NCBI GenBank assembly: GCA_947561715.1
Contig: OX387199.1
Coordinates: 1,183,001 to 1,247,000 of the forward strand
DNA: 64,000 nucleotides
Source of the DNA: Ascidia mentula
Taxonomy: Eukaryota > Chordata > Ascidiacea > Phlebobranchia > Ascidiidae
Direction: 5' to 3'
The position numbers were made by a program, and so were the translations under genes. Below are positions 10,863-24,000 of this stretch, piece after piece (the stretch's first letter is position 1; the number at the start of each line of letters is the position of its first letter). Below the pieces are notes generated by a model. That model was not told the DNA's origin and searched no databases. It was given only the letters and a program-made list of their open reading frames with translations.

Positions 10863-12653
10863 ATGACGGTAAACACGCATGTAAACGATTTCGTTTAAAC
10901 ACTTTTACTAATGCTTATTACTGTGTCTGATATAGAAAGCAACTCCGTAGTTTGTCAAAGACATCTGTCCCCTTTATCGTTCGGTTACCATAAAAGGGCT
11001 GGTAGCGGAAGATAGGTAAGTTATAAATATTTCGTTACATAAATTTAATGTGATTCATAAAATAATAAATATATGGCTCAAGAATGTGAACATTTATTTT
11101 ACAAAGTGATTATAGTTTAATACGAATATTTTTAGATAATTATTATTTGAGATAATTAATTTAAAATTTAGAGTATACTAAAGTATACAGTTCTTAGGGT
11201 AAGGGTGAACTTTCTTGTGGACAACCAAACCTCTACAATCGGTTTGCATTTCAACCCGCGCTTCGACCAAAACAAGATCGTTTTTAACAACTGCGATAAT
11301 GGGGTGTGGCAGGAAAGTGAGACAAGTCGCGCCATGAACATAACGAACATGCAATCTGTGTCGGTAAGAATACGAGAGATTAAGAAGCGTGTTTGAATAT
11401 TCACACACATGCCGCCTATTTAAGGCAGCGCGGCGATCCTGTTGTGACAGTTTGTTCTAAACTAAAAATAATAAAAAAAAACTAATCTCCATGCAAGACC
11501 ATTTTCAAAAAAATGACAAAAGGAGTAAGAGATGTTTGCGGCAATAAAAGAGAACGATGTTATTTGTTGTAATTACTTGATGCTCATTTTTTCATGCAGA
11601 TCAACCTGACATTTTGGCCTGACGCTGTATGGTCTTATTTGAATGGACAGGAATTGAGGGATTGCTATTTCATGTACCGTGTAGACCCCCAAACTTACAA
11701 GGGTTTGGAAATCTTTGGTTTACAAGTTAGCGAAGTAATCTTCGAAGAAACCAATCGTCCAGCAAATTCAGTAAGAAAAAGCCTTTGGTATAACAAACGT
11801 ATAGGTTTTTAAAATAAACAACTCATATTTACGTTATACAAACTGCTACGTAAGGTTAAGTTTAAAAGTGTGAATTAACTACTTTGAAACCTTTTCCAGA
11901 CCGATCTTCTAATTCAGGATCAAAAGTTTCGAGGTACAAAGGTGACCTTCAAAGCTAAGCCAATCGACCCAAGGTTTGTTTGAAAGTTAGGTGTGCATGT
12001 ACGGGCCTTGGCGCAGCGCAACACTGCTCCCTCCCTTATAAGGCCTGACAAATCAATATTTACAAACTCTTTTTCAGGCCTGTCATTAACTTTCTTGTGG
12101 ATAACAACACGGAGGAAATTGCCCTTCATTTTAGACCAAATCCTGACGTTCACTCAATGGTTCTTAACAGCAAACTTAATGGGAGTTGGCAACAGGAGGA
12201 CATCGGACAATATTTTCCTTCGGACTACGTCGAAGTACATAGAGCTGTTGAAACTTCGTTGTTTTGAATTACGATTTAACTAAAACCTTTTGGATCAATT
12301 TGCATGAAGATATCACAAATAAATTCCAATGCCAATGATCCAACCTTGTGAAGATCAAGTTTATTTTGATTTAGTTTTCATCACTTCCAGTTTATTTGCG
12401 AATGAATTTAACCCACTGTTTTATATTGCACATGTTACTCCGCTTTGGGTTACCTTCTATCCGATTGCACGCTGCCAAAGTTTGAAAAGCTTTTCTTTTT
12501 CAGTTCATCTTCAATGTGCTCGAGGATTCCATCGAGTGTCAGCGCAAAGGAAAGGTTTTGTTTCGTTTCTTTAATCGTGCGCCGGTTTGGAACTTCGTCG
12601 GTCTTTCCACTCGGGGTTGGTCGATTATTTCAATTGCGGTGGAGCAACCATAA
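10863..12653 (+). CDS. Two-domain (tandem-repeat) galectin, copy 3
   Basis: Predicted galectin of about 262 residues, the only plus-strand member of the cluster. Exons 10863-10868, 10951-11015, 11198-11363, 11600-11770, 11900-11973, 12078-12234, 12504-12653; total 789 nt with consistent phases. Exon 2 must begin after the AG at 10950, since an earlier acceptor would bring a stop into frame. CRD1 is canonical: HFNPRFD, an Asn pair, then VWQESE. In CRD2 the signature reads HFRPNPD instead of HFNPRFD, with Asn and Arg exchanged, while the later VLNS and SWQQED segments remain. The Arg of HFNPR normally contacts galactose, so CRD2 may bind poorly or differently. The last exon ends in AVEQP. No signal peptide, as usual for galectins. 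Confidence 0.88.
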
Positions 12654-13661
12654 CCAATACATACCTGTAGCCAACATATACTCTTACATATAAACCCGAC
12701 GTATTTAATGATATCATTTGTCATGTACACTGTTCATTATTGCCTCTAATATTGGACATGGTTTGTTGTGTTTCATTGCATTTTAACAATAAATATATTT
12801 GGTTCATGTGAAGCAAGAGGTCATGCAAGACCACATGGAGCAGTCTCCACTACTTAGTGTTGCTTAAGGATTGTTTGTCGGAATCCACAACCGAGTGAAT
12901 GCCGAAAACGACCAGATGAAACAAAATTGATTTTAATAAGAATGAGGAGAAAATAAACGTTACAAAAATCCCAGAGGTACCTTTGGGGTCCCGGAGAACC
13001 ATTACACTTGAACCCCTGGACGCCTTGGCATTTTTGCCCCTTTGCAAACCCACCCGGCTACGTCAACGGTTCACAAAACTAAAAAACGTGTAGGAGAAGA
13101 TTATATTTTAGAATAAAATCGGAAACAAGCTTGAGGTTAACATAGAAACGCCTGCCACTGTGTCACCACCTGCACTCTGTACAACTAACTGATCAAAACA
13201 ATATTCTTTTACTCGCTCGCTATTATTTTGCCCAAAACAAACAAGAAACAATAATACGGAGAATCTGGCGGACATTTTCTTTCACCAACCATGGTTTAAA
13301 TATATGGGCAAGAATAAATACTAGAGTTCATTTGTATTCTTTCCATGTCTAGTTTTATAATATCTTTTTTCTATTTAAATTTGTTGCGTTGTCACAGAAA
13401 TTTGCAGTGGACAAGGCCGAGCTGAGTTTATTTATTTTCGACAAATATTAAAACAAATAAAATTTAAAAAACAAAATACGAGCTGGACGACTTCAATTTC
13501 CGGGTTAATTCAGCCAAGTCCATGTTTCTAGATTATTTAGCATAATATACAAAGCGCTTGTTGCTTATAATATTTACACACAAAAAAACAACTGTTTACT
13601 CCTGATTATGCTTGAGTATATTGGGTTATATGTTGTGTTATACAGATGGACATTTTCGGCG
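12654..13661. other. Intergenic region between convergent galectin copies 3 and 4
   Basis: About 1 kb between the stop codons of two tail-to-tail genes. It should contain both 3' untranslated regions. AATAAA-type signals occur (for example near 12788), but no gene or repeat was recognised. Confidence 0.5.
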
Positions 13662-15907
13662 TTACTCAATCGCAATTGAACGCACTGTGAATCCATTGAC
13701 GCAGAGACCAATTAAATCAGCCACTGGTACCCGATGTTCGAAACGACAAACAACTGAATCGTTCCAAATGCAGTAAAATCTGTCGTTCGTGACCATGATG
13801 CTTATCTGAAAGTATATAATTATGGTATTAAAGATGTTAGATGGGGTAGTGTGCGATACATACAGTATGTTGTGACTTCGCCGTATCGATCAATTATCTG
13901 TTTCTGAACCACAAACGTGGCCATAAAATTGGTCCTAATTTTTGTGACTATTCGATCTGTAATAGTTTGTTGCCGAAGTATCAAGCAATTCTGGTAAAAC
14001 ACGTACTTGAAGGTCTTCCGCCATATTCCAAACGATTTGCCTGAACAGTCCGAGTTGCCTTTCTTGCCATCTGCCATTCAGTTTGCTGTTGCGAACCAAC
14101 ATTTTTTCGTCAAATCTTGGGTTAAAATGCAGAGCGTAGTTGCCCTTGTCGTTGTTTACCAGGAAGTTAACAGCAGGCCTGAAAGAAATTAACCGTCATT
14201 TATTTTTGTAATCTTACATAACTTCTTTACGTGATTCAATTGAAATACAAGTAACGTGCTTCAATTTCTGAAAATAGCTGTTGCATCTTAACAAAATAAA
14301 AACTTTTAAGTTTGTTTTTTATGGTCAGGTATGGCTTAGCAGCCAGTTACGCATTGCAGCCAGTTGGTCCAGCTGAGATTGCCAAGAAAGGGCGTGCACA
14401 GTGGGGTCACTCTGTCTTGCCAATGTGACTTCGTGTTTGTTTTCGTGAATTTCGAAATAAAACTCAACAAACCTTGGTATGCGAGCTTTCCCTTTGAGAG
14501 TCAACGTCTTTCCTACGAGTGACAAATCGTCTATTTCGATGTTTGTTTCCTGAACCGTTTTTAAACTTGTTATTTGGAATTCGCAACGAGCAACACAGAC
14601 ATTATGTTAATGTAGGGTTAAAACAGGTTTAAATTGTTAAAATCTTTAGCTACGTTGTAATATGAGAACTTTATATCCAACAATTTAGATTTTGTTCGAG
14701 AGCTGCGGACAGGGTGTACACACTGTTTCGATCTGCAAGGTCTCAATGAATATTATAGGTCTTTTGCACATATAGATTTAGTTGATTTGGCAGGTTTAAC
14801 AAGTTTACTTGATCTGCGACAGCTGATACGTTCTTGGTGACTTCAACTTTGCGTGTTTTCATTCCAAGAATTTCCAAACCGGAATATGAGGCCGGGTTAA
14901 TACGGTGGGGGAAGAAGCAATCCTTTAATTCCTCCCCTTGCCAGAAACATCTGATCCCCTCTCTTTCGACCATGAACTTGAACTGAAAAAAAAATGGAAG
15001 TTATTTTCTAGTTCTCCAGAATTGCGAGAAGAGTGCAGTTTCGTAGCCAGTTTAAAATGTTGGTGGAGACCAAATATTTCGTGGGACGTGGCCACACGAA
15101 ATAACAAACGACGATACGCGTGCTTGACAACAAATGAATAGGATTGTACAAGCGTAAGCAAAATAGAACCAATAATGTCTTTTTGTGAGGTGCAGACAGT
15201 TTTCAGTCAACCAAAACTGTACTAATAAGATACTGAAATTATGATTTTACATTTAAATCAACCCAAACTTATGAAACTTGAACTTAATATATTTGGGAGC
15301 CTTTACTTCTCTCTGGTTACACAAATTGAAGACTACAACGGCTATTACATCAAATTAGTCTAAAATTGTTGAACGTTTCTTAAATAAAAACAAGTTAACA
15401 TACCTCAACGAACGACCCACGTTGCCACTTGAAAAAATCCCCTTTTCGTTTGACTTCTCGCTCTGGAAGCCACCTTCCATACTTACAGCTATTCAGAAAG
15501 ATCGCTTTTATGTCATAACGAGGATTGAAATGGTATCCAATAGATCCCTCCTCATTGGCCACGAGGAAGTTAACCGCTATACTGCAAATGTTTCAAAAAA
15601 TTTAGACAAACACTACAGCCCAAATAACTGCTCTGAAATTCATTAGCAAACGTTTCGACACCAATATTGTTTGTCTTAAAGATTCACAAAACCGTAAGTC
15701 ATGTTCCTAAGTTTAAATTTTACAACACGAGGGATAAAAAAAACATATTTACTTTGGGTCTACAGAAAACCCTTTGACTGAAATCGTGTGGCCATAAGGC
15801 TTTATGTTCTTCATAACAAAACGAGTTGCTTTCTGCAATAAAAATAAGAACGTGAGTCATTGTTAAAATTAATTGCACATTGTTTCCAAGCTTGCCTCGT
15901 CAGACAT
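13662..15907 (-). CDS. Two-domain (tandem-repeat) galectin, copy 4
   Basis: Predicted galectin of about 278 residues with the best-kept binding sites of the cluster. Exons 15907-15896, 15832-15753, 15581-15404, 14982-14809, 14549-14473, 14178-14007, 13805-13662; total 837 nt, phases consistent. CRD1: YHFNPRYD, LNS, then RWLPERE. CRD2: LHFNPRFD, an Asn, then RWQERQ, matching the galectin consensus His-Asn-Pro-Arg ... Asn ... Trp-x-x-Glu-x-Arg. The first intron starts with GCAAGC, a GC-AG intron, since the four-codon first exon (MSDE) fits copy 1 (MVDK). Probably the functional reference copy of the cluster; sugar preference cannot be told from sequence. Confidence 0.9.
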
Positions 15908-18783
15908 TTTGATGCTGTTCTTCACTAGGGTTGAACAACTTAGCGTTTTCAGGATGTCTGCGAAAAGAAATGTAATTAATATAACAAAAATATTTGCAAA
16001 AGCGTTGAAGGTTACGAATCATAAAAGCATCGTACAAAAACAACCCCTAGATGCCATTTACCAAAGAAGACAAAACACACATAATCATTCAGAAAAATAA
16101 AAGCGTTTATATAATGAATGCACAGTGATGTCATACGCGTTATTGTTTTGTGTTTGTTACCTCACTACTGACACTCCCCCTTTTGCAATCGGCCAGACTG
16201 CAATCATAATATTGGTAATATGACAACAACGTTATACGCAATATTGCGAGTTTGTTTTGGGCCTAAATAATTAGTGCTGCATGAAATGTGTTGAAACCTG
16301 AAAATGCATTATTGGTCGACTGACTTTGAATAAAACGAATCAAACAGTTTACATGTCTTTAAATTATGAATTAATAATTTTTGCAACTCAACCGTTTGGT
16401 GTAAGTTAACCACTAACAAATTCCGTTAATAAAACTTGTATTACTTTACATTGCGTTTTCACTGCAATGCAGAATACAAAGAAGTTTACTTTGTACAAGC
16501 AACAGAGTCAATATTGTTGTTTTCAGTAACTTGCAGACACGGCCAGCACTGTTTAGACCTTGTGGGACTTATCAAGGCAGCAAGAGCCAACACTTCCATT
16601 ATTAGTGAATACAGACAACCGCCAGGGGTGTACAGCCTTCAGGGGTCGCCCCATACCACAAACCTTTCCGGTGGGTTAAAAAAGTCATGCAATCTACCAT
16701 GATAATTTGGTGAAACAGCGATTTGTTAGCAGAAAGTGATGCGATGGCGAAAACACTAAAACAGGCCTACGGTGCACAATGAGCTTGCATCAGTCCGGAA
16801 AGAAGCTGTGGATGACTGGCAACGGTCTTGACAGCTAAATAGACAATTGTGGTCGCCGTCAAATGTTTCGTAAAATCTTCGTTATTCAAACTTGTTGCGT
16901 TGTTAAATAAGGATACCTCGTGTACATTGAAATATACTTTTTTTTGTTTCGCAGCAACTTGTTTCGCAACATTTAACGTAAATCCAAGGGTCAGCTTCTA
17001 GACAATCACTTTTTGTTGTAAGATCGCCCATCCCGTTAATATAAGGTGAAATCTGTTTGTGTCGCTATTTGGCGGGAAAATAAGTTATGTTTTGTTAATC
17101 CGAGCTTGTTACGTTGTCGAATAAGGTTGCAATCAAGGCTGCAATTAAGGAGCATGGTTGGAGGTAAATGGCCTGCAATATTGCAACGAATTTGTAATTA
17201 AACAATGGTAATAGCTGGCTATGCTGCTGGTTATTCATCGCTGTGCACTGTGCTGATGCAGGGGAATACGACAGCATTGCGACGGGTTTGGCCTATGCAT
17301 AAGCTGGAAATGCGTGTGATGACTCGGTCCTGTTATTCAATTTGCGCATTAAGTGACGCCCCATTAATTATCTGTTGCGCTTTGTCTACGTCACAAGAGA
17401 TAAATAATCGTCATTTTCTAAAACATTGTGTGTGGTGTGACTTATATGATCCCTTTTTTCGGAGGCGAACAGCGAAAATGTCTGTAAATTTGTTCTTTTA
17501 CTTGGCTGGTCCATCCAAAAACGCAATATCATTTCTAATTCATATTAAATGAAAATTAATCACGTTAAGAAGAGAAAACTAAACATTTCTTCGAAATGGG
17601 CACATTTGTTTTATCCAAGACACTGCTCGCAATAATAAGCACGGTATGTTAATTCTGTGTATGGGTTAGTTGTATTTATCAATGTTACCATTTACCCCGC
17701 TTAATATAAAACTGGTAGCATTTTCGCCACCTTGTGACAGCGCTAGCTTGTTTCATTTCAGTTGCCAAGACAATGGATGGGAATTTCAATTTCATTACTT
17801 TTTAATTTTGTATTACTGGGAATCTAAAACAAATTTGAAATCCTTCAGAGTTGAAATTATAACTTGCAACTGTTGGCTTAAAATCGTGTGGTACGCAATT
17901 CGTTTGTTTTTAATGTGTGTTTATTTAAGTTACTTTTACGAAAAGACTAAAAGGCTTCAGTGTTGCGACAAGGTCTAATTTGAAAAAAAGGTGTATGATA
18001 AGTGTGAAGTACAAGCTATACAAAGGCGTTAATAATAACAATAGACTTCCAGATGAGAAATATTGATGGTGTAAATTTAGCCAGGACAAACCAACATTTT
18101 TTATTTCTTATCTGTTAATTTTTTTCGCAGATTGCTGATAAAATTGCTAACAAATAATTTTATGTCTTTCCTTTCAATCAGGCTAACATGAGTCAAATAA
18201 TAAATCATATTTTGTGGTTATATATACCATGTTTTAAGCATAAAACAACATCATTTTACATCAAATTCGTTGACGAATCTTTTGTGAAAATCAATTGTAA
18301 TTTTTTGTTAAAAATGCCTCCCCCTGTGTGAATTTATTAACAAGGATAAATTCAATGAAATTTCTTTTAGGCAAACTGATTTTCCAGAAAAATGGGCCTC
18401 TGTGTTATATATATATACAATATAAAAACATGTTTAAACTAATGTTTGAAACTTAATTAAAGTAGATTACTCTAAAACTAATTCCAATCTTTTTGACAGA
18501 TGCATGTTAGATTTTATTTTAATTCTTGACAATGAAACTTAAATTTCTTTGAGAGATGTTAGTAACATTTATTTTGTAAATTGTGTTGGACAAATCTGTG
18601 GTCTTGGTTTCTGTCTCACAATACAGATTGGTGTTTTACCAGCCTTTTGGTTGTTGTTATGTGCAATAAAATTATTATCAATCTGGCAAAAATAGAAAAT
18701 TTGTCTATGGGTAAGTGTCAATCACATGCTAATCCTGCAATTTTATTGCTTCAACAGGAAATAGTCGTTGTGGTAAAAACAAA
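15908..18783. other. Gene-poor stretch between galectin copy 4 and MNS1
   Basis: About 2.9 kb with no convincing exon. The longest open frame (17205-17552, plus strand) has no domain, no splice context and a composition like the surrounding DNA. A short string near 17500-17525 resembles one near 52535-52555, suggesting a degraded dispersed repeat. An AG acceptor near 18757, just before the MNS1 start codon, may close a 5' untranslated intron or be a spliced-leader trans-splice site, which ascidians use. Confidence 0.45.
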
Positions 18784-20277
18784 ATGTTGGCCTCACAACG
18801 CCGCACTGCTCTTACTCATGCGCAACAAGAAAAACTGAGGGTTGAAAATCGACGAAAAGAAAACCTTCGTGATGATTTCATAAAGAACCTCCGCGATGAT
18901 GAGCTAATTAAGGCAAATGTGGCAAGTGAAGACCGCGTCTCGGACAAGAGATTCATCAGACGTCTTCAGCGTGAGGAGCAGGAACGTTTGATGGAGGAAG
19001 CGATCATTAAAGCCGAGCAAAACAGAAGACAGCGGGAAGAACAGGTTGAACAGGAGGAGAGACTGGCAAAGGAGTTGGAAAAAATTAAATTGGAGAAGAT
19101 TCGGGATGAAAAGATGCGACAGCAGATTCGAGACAACAGCCTCGAGCTTCGGGAGCTTGAGTCTAAGCTGAAAGCGGGCTACATGAATCGAGAACGGGCA
19201 GCTCAAATTGCTGAAAGGGAGGCAATTAAACTGCAAGGAATGCAGAGAGATGCCACGATTGCAAAACTGATGATGTCTGAACATGAAAGGGCGGAGAAGG
19301 CAGAGCAACAAAGAGAAATGGAGCGGTGGCAGGAAAGTGTCCGTTATCAACAGGAGTTGGAACGACAACTGGAGGAAAAAGAGCACAAGAAACAAGAGGC
19401 TTATGAAGAATTCCTCAAAGAGAAGCTCATGATCGATGAGATTGTAAGAAAGATTTATGAAGAAGACCAACGGGAGCAGGAAATGAGGTTTGAAAAGCAA
19501 AGAGCCACTCAGCGTTTCATTGAAGAGTTCAAAGAGAAGAGGGATGAATGGAAACGACTCGAGCGGGAAAGATTGGAGGAGGAAAATCGCAAAATTCTTC
19601 AGTTTGCTGACATGCAACAAGCCAGGGAGAATGACAGGATGGTTAAACAACAAGAGCAAGAGAATGCAAAGGCACTCGTACAACAACAACTTGCAGACAA
19701 GATTGCTCAGGAACAGAGTAACAAGGAGGAACGTGAGCAAATACTTCTTGATCTTTATCTTGAGGAGCAAGAAGAAGCGGAGCGAGAAAAAGAAAAGTCC
19801 GAACAAGAGAGAAAGCTCAGACAGAGAATCGAGCTCCAGGAGACGCATCGAAATCAGATGGAGTTCAAAGAAATGCGCATGGAAGCAGAGAGGCAAGAAG
19901 AAGAAGAGTTCAGAAAACAGATGCTCGCTAAATTTGCTGAAGATGATCGCATCGAGCAGATGAACGCTCAGAAGAGAAGGATGAAGCAGTTGGAGCATAA
20001 GCGAGCAGTGGAGGCCCTCATCGAAGATCGTCGTCGCCAATTCGAGGCAGATCGTGAACGTGAGATCAATGAGCTTCGCGAGGAGAAGATGATGCAAGCC
20101 ATGAGAAGACAGATCATCGAAGAGGAAAGGCAGAGGCTGCTTAGAGAGCATGCCACAAAGCTGCTTGGATATCTACCAAAGGGCGTTCTAACCAGTGACA
20201 GAGACCTTAAGATGTTTGATGAAGCGTTCCAAAAGGCTTACGAGAAACGACAAGTTGACCCTTTTGGCGACGAATAA
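18784..20277 (+). CDS. MNS1: Meiosis-specific nuclear structural protein 1 (MNS1)
   Basis: Ciliary and flagellar coiled-coil protein of 497 residues, close to the vertebrate length. In the family it lies inside axonemal doublet microtubules and helps dock outer dynein arms; it matters for motile cilia, sperm tails and left-right asymmetry. The whole protein is one charged coiled coil rich in Glu, Arg, Gln and Lys. The C-terminal block RLLREHATKLLGYLPKGV (about residues 456-473) is the strongest family signature. The start at 18784 gives the natural N-terminus MLASQRRTAL, with an in-frame stop close upstream. The coding region is one uninterrupted 1.5-kb exon, unlike all its neighbours. It is tail-to-tail with CCHCR1, 738 bp apart. 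The long antisense open frame across it is a by-product of its codon composition. Confidence 0.93.
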   Translation: MLASQRRTALTHAQQEKLRVENRRKENLRDDFIKNLRDDELIKANVASEDRVSDKRFIRRLQREEQERLMEEAIIKAEQNRRQREEQVEQEERLAKELEKIKLEKIRDEKMRQQIRDNSLELRELESKLKAGYMNRERAAQIAEREAIKLQGMQRDATIAKLMMSEHERAEKAEQQREMERWQESVRYQQELERQLEEKEHKKQEAYEEFLKEKLMIDEIVRKIYEEDQREQEMRFEKQRATQRFIEEFKEKRDEWKRLERERLEEENRKILQFADMQQARENDRMVKQQEQENAKALVQQQLADKIAQEQSNKEEREQILLDLYLEEQEEAEREKEKSEQERKLRQRIELQETHRNQMEFKEMRMEAERQEEEEFRKQMLAKFAEDDRIEQMNAQKRRMKQLEHKRAVEALIEDRRRQFEADREREINELREEKMMQAMRRQIIEEERQRLLREHATKLLGYLPKGVLTSDRDLKMFDEAFQKAYEKRQVDPFGDE

Positions 20278-21015
20278 ATGACTTCGGTTTTGCGTTGAAA
20301 TAATAGGAAGCACGGTTGGCAATTTTTTTTCCATTTTTTGTTTTTTAAACTTTCCCAAAACGTTTCTTCATTCACGGTGGCTAAATTTTGCTCGAAAGTA
20401 CATTTCTGTAACTGCGCTTTATATAATTCGCCAACATGCGTATTTATTCGACCATGTTATGACTGTGCCGTTATCCAGTAAGTCGGAAATACTTGCACTG
20501 CGTGCAAAAGCGTCATATTTTGTGACTAGTTGTTCATCTGTAATTAAAAGGTTTATGCTGTGGGTTGCATTTGTTTTTCCTGTGGTCAAGACGTTACAAA
20601 ACACACACTTTGGCCTTAACTGACCGATATTTTAAAAGGGCGCCTTTAGCCAATTTATAGACGCCCAGTAGATATTAGCTCTGAAAGACCAGCCACATTT
20701 TATCCAAGTTATCTTTGTGCGTCTGTTTAATTGTTCCATTGTTTACAATTTTCATATTTTAAGCACCTCGGGACTGCACCACAACACTTGATTAATGTTT
20801 GTTTTCGGTAAGCCGTCCTCGGAAAACAGCTTTTCGTCATTTTAAAAAAAAATTATGAAAGTCAGCTCGTGAAGCAAAATTTCCGCCACTTTTTTGTGTG
20901 GAAACGTCGGCTTATAATTTTCTTTGTTGTTTTACCAGCGCACAGATCCTCTTGTATTGGGTCAAAAATAAATCTAGTACAAAATAAATTTGAAAAACAA
21001 CAAAAACGGCAGCCC
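20278..21015. other. Spacer between convergent MNS1 and CCHCR1
   Basis: 738 bp between the stop codons of two convergent genes. It should hold both 3' untranslated regions. No other feature was recognised. Confidence 0.5.
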
Positions 21016-24000
21016 TCAATCGCTCTCTGATTCGTTGAGAACATTTTCACTCAAATTCGTCAAATCCTTGAGCAGCTGATTCACATCGGTTGACGGTGGA
21101 CTCGGGTCGTTGTGAGTTTCAAAATGTACCCGTTTCGGAGGATCAAGTGACGGAGTGTCAACTACGGGTTTTCCCCGTGCTGCCTTGTAAGCTGCAACCA
21201 GGCCTTCCTGGCGCAATGTTGTCTGCAATAAAGTAGAGAAATGTAAAAAATGACTACAGGAATCAGCCTGTGTAGGTCGGTGACTGGCAGATCTGTCTTC
21301 ACGAATAAATATGTTATATTCCTGGGAATCAAAAAGGAGTAAAAGACGATCAATGCCAGTATACTGCTACAATAAAGCAGTTTAGATAAAATTATTCGTT
21401 TAATTTTGTTAATAAACGTTTTAGATTTCATGAATAGTTCATACTGACCAACATCAGGGCGTTGTCTTTTTGTAGTTGGCACATGTCGTGACGTAATTTC
21501 CTTTCTTCAGTCAACCATGACTCCCGCTCTAATTCAAGCTGTTCATTAAAGCGTGTTTTCTCTCGGACTGAATTTCTGGGGGAAAAAATTAAATCAAACT
21601 CAATAATTTGTTGAACACATCGCAACATAGTTGGTTGGTTTCCGGCGGGTTGCACCTCATATGATTTGGCACTAAATTGGTTAACGGTGTCTGCATTGTC
21701 ACCACAAAGTGGAAGTCTTGCTTGGCTATTTAGCTGACAAAACAGTTGCAAGTCACCATAGCTGCACTAATGAGACCTATAAAGTCGAAACAGTGGTCCT
21801 GGCTGCAGTTCACTATGTTTATTGGCTCTACATGTTGAGAACATTGTGAACAGGCTGTTTTGGGCGTACACCGGCACCCAATATACGCGATAAGACCCAA
21901 CATATTTTTACGTTGGTTGTTCTACACAAAGAACCTCTGCATCAGAATTTATACCGGGTACAACATTGTGTGTATGCTCTAGTGAAAAAGAAACTATTTC
22001 ATCGACGCTTGTGTAGCGAAAAGCAAGTAGAGTTAACGTGCAATGACACGAATCCACATATGTGGTGGTCGTAAGTGTGTAACTTGACATACCTTTCCGT
22101 TTGTCGCAGTGACACAACAGACTTCGTCAGCTCACGTTTTGCTTGTTTTAATTTGTTTTCCATTTCAGTCATGTCGTTTTCGTGTTTCGCGTTTTCTTCG
22201 GCAACCAGACGATCAATTTCTGTGAAATAATACAGGTTACTGCCAGTGCTGAATTAAGGCTCTGTTTCCAGGGCAAATTGTAACAAGTCGGCCTAACATA
22301 CACATAAAAAAACTAAAACACACAACGACAAATTCATAATTTTTCGAAAGTCACGCTTGTGAAGGAATTAAACTTTCGATGTGTTGACCGTTTTCTTCTT
22401 TAAACCATGAACATAATTTTACGCGCGTGGTTTAGTGTTAGCAGAGACACAACGAAACACAGATACAACTTTAATTTAAATTCATTGCCCCTTTTTCAGT
22501 ATTCGATATAAAAACATGATACAAATGGTAAAGAAGAATCGCCTTCATTTACTTCAAAGCTAAGTAATTTACTATTGTTAATTTGGCCGCAGTTACTTGG
22601 CGGAGTAAGCTTCAAAACATGTATTGAAATATTTCTTTTACCCGATTGTTTTTCTGTCCTTGCCTGCTTTAATTTATCATCTAATTGTCCGATTTTTACG
22701 TTCCTCTCCTCCAGAGTATTTTCACAGTCTTCCAAGTTTGACTTTAGTTCTTGTATTTCCTTCAAAGAAATCCCAAGCAATCGGTTACAACAGTGGTTCC
22801 CAAACCTTTTCGCGTGCGACGCGTTTGGAAAGATTCACGGCATCTTACGATGCAGAAGTGAAAATTTATCAGGTGATTTGCTCCAATGTTTACAATTTTC
22901 AATCGAAGAAGTCTAACTTAACTTTTAATTTTCCCCAATATTTTCCAAAAATTAGGATTTTTGTTTAAGTTGTCACGTGACGCCCTTGGAAACTTAAACA
23001 ACGCACCAGGGACGTAAAGGCACACACATTGAAAACCAATGACTTGCGCACAGTTTTACTAGCCACGGTACAAAACAACTGTATTCGTATGTTAATTCAC
23101 ACAGTAGTTGCGTACCTCTTCATTCCTAACAATGCACTTTTGAAGTTCCTGATTGGAACGTTCCAATTCATTCTCCCGTCGTTTGGATTCCATCAGCGAC
23201 TTTTCAAAATGTGCAGCGTCATGGGCCAATCTGTGACTCAGCATATCCCGTTCTTCCATCAGCTTTACAACTTCCACTGTAACTTCAGGCCTAAAACAGT
23301 CAACTATGACTCACAATACTGTTGTTCCATTTTTCTCTTTAAAGTAAAAACTATTTTGTACCTGGCCTCATCAGTTTTAATTGGTTGATCTTTGGTCACA
23401 TGACTTTCCTTTATTCGTTGGACACGAATCCGCCACATGGTGTCTCTCCTCAGCAGGAGGTCTTGCAGTGTCCTCAATCTGATAAATTATTGGTTTGACC
23501 ATAAATGTTGGGTTGGAAAAGTGAATTTACGACACAGCACTTGGAATGTTGGATATTGGAATTTTTTAGGACCAAATATCACTAGAAAATATTTGCATGT
23601 CATTTGAAACACCAAAATCTTCATGAATAATATAACACACAAAAGCACTAACATAAACCACCTTAATGACATTTGATTCCAAGTCAGCAACATGCTTTTT
23701 AAGGTGTCAACAATAACAAGTCTGAGGCAAGATTTTCTACCTGTTATTTGCGAATGCAAGTCGTTGTTCAAGTCTGAGCAAACCCTCCATACACTTGGAG
23801 AAGTTTGCCTGATAAACAAGTTGACAACCTTCACTCGCTCGGTGAATAGCATTCTTCATTTGTGCCAGCAAAAATTCTGCAACGAAATTATTGAAAGCTG
23901 TTACTTTTCACAAATACTTTTAATGTATACGTAAACTTCATGTTTAGTTTTTGTCTTGTTTTTAAATCCATATCAATATTTTTAAATGCATTTTACCATT

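Noticed and set aside
17205-17552. 115-codon open frame upstream of MNS1
   Set aside because: No domain, no splice partner, and composition like the neighbouring noncoding DNA.
18904-20151. 415-codon open frame antisense to MNS1
   Set aside because: It mirrors the coiled-coil codon pattern of MNS1 (GAG/CAG/AAG reversed to Leu/Ser/Phe) and has no domain. A shadow frame.
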